From the NCBI GenBank assembly GCA_002372735.1, contig DFIE01000137.1, positions 3,771 through 10,343 on the forward strand: a DNA stretch of 6,573 nucleotides, given 5' to 3'. The translations under genes were made by a program, and so were the position numbers. This DNA comes from Clostridiales bacterium UBA3705. GTDB lineage: Bacteria; Bacillota_A; Clostridia; Oscillospirales; Oscillospiraceae. Positions within the stretch are counted from its first letter, which is position 1; each line of letters begins with the position of its first letter. The notes below the pieces were generated by a model that had not been told where the DNA came from, did no database searches, and saw only the letters and a list, made by a program, of their open reading frames with translations. This document shows, one piece after another, positions 6,405 to 6,573 of the stretch.

Positions 6405-6573
6405 TTACTTATTGCTCAGATACTCGTGGATGGACTTGGCGCCCAGCTTGCCGGCGCCCATGGCCAGGATCACGGTAGCGGCGCCGGTGACGGCGTCACC
6501 GCCGGCGTACACGCCCTCCCGGGTGGTCTTGCCCTTCTCGTCGGCGATCAGGCAGCCGTGCTTGTCGGCCTCC
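6405..6573 (-). CDS. gltA: NADPH-dependent glutamate synthase small-subunit-like flavoprotein, C-terminal part
   Basis: Only the last 55 residues and the stop (6407-6405) are in the window; the gene continues beyond the right edge. The visible part contains GVYAGGDAVTGAATVILAMG, the C-terminal FAD-binding GGD signature and following helix of the GltD/GltA pyridine-nucleotide oxidoreductase family, then KLGAKSIHEYLSNK at the end. Members pass electrons from NADPH through FAD and Fe-S clusters to make glutamate from glutamine and 2-oxoglutarate, or serve as NfnB-type or sulfide dehydrogenase subunits. These cannot be told apart from the C-terminus, so the symbol is provisional. The gene converges on the radical SAM gene, with a shared hairpin between them. 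Confidence 0.85.
   Translation of the reverse strand, partial: EADKHGCLIADEKGKTTREGVYAGGDAVTGAATVILAMGAGKLGAKSIHEYLSNK

Overview
The window is GC-rich, densely coded bacterial chromosome. It has strong AGGAGG-like ribosome binding sites, sigma-70-type promoters with 17-bp spacers, and gene families typical of anaerobic Firmicutes: a DUF362 protein, a DUF5662 protein, a catabolic arginine deiminase pair, and a small-chain-type glutamate synthase. A gut clostridium of the Oscillospiraceae/Flavonifractor type is the best guess. This is inferred from gene content and composition, not from a marker gene.

Layout, left to right. (1) 1-515, minus strand: N-terminal part of a DUF362 protein that runs off the left edge, with its own extended -10 promoter at 558-586. 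(2) 603-2192, minus strand: a complete N-acyl-D-amino-acid deacylase-family amidohydrolase, upstream of and co-directional with DUF362. (3) 2193-2380: a divergent control region with back-to-back promoters and a perfect 6-4-6 inverted repeat (2286-2301) midway between the two -35 boxes. (4) 2381-3595 and 3672-4664, plus strand: arginine deiminase (arcA) and ornithine carbamoyltransferase (arcB), closed by a strong intrinsic terminator at 4674-4705. (5) 4785-5336, plus strand: a DUF5662 protein with a TTG start and a near-consensus promoter directly behind the arc terminator. (6) 5442-6332, plus strand: a stand-alone radical SAM protein of unknown function. (7) 6352-6386: a 14-bp perfect hairpin between convergent genes. 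(8) 6405-6573, minus strand: the C-terminus of an NADPH-dependent glutamate synthase-like flavoprotein.

How the genes work together. arcA converts arginine to citrulline plus ammonia, and arcB converts citrulline plus phosphate to ornithine plus carbamoyl phosphate. The ATP-yielding carbamate kinase (arcC) and the antiporter (arcD) are not in the window, and the terminator shows they are not directly downstream in this operon. The divergent deacylase would release free D-amino acids from N-acyl derivatives, so the shared control region may coordinate amino-acid salvage. The glutamate synthase-like enzyme also concerns nitrogen metabolism, but it belongs to another transcription unit. The DUF5662 and radical SAM genes appear to be independent single-gene units.

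No tRNA, rRNA, CRISPR, insertion sequence or phage signature was seen. The least explained parts are the radical SAM protein, the DUF5662 protein, and the shared palindrome in the divergent promoter region.
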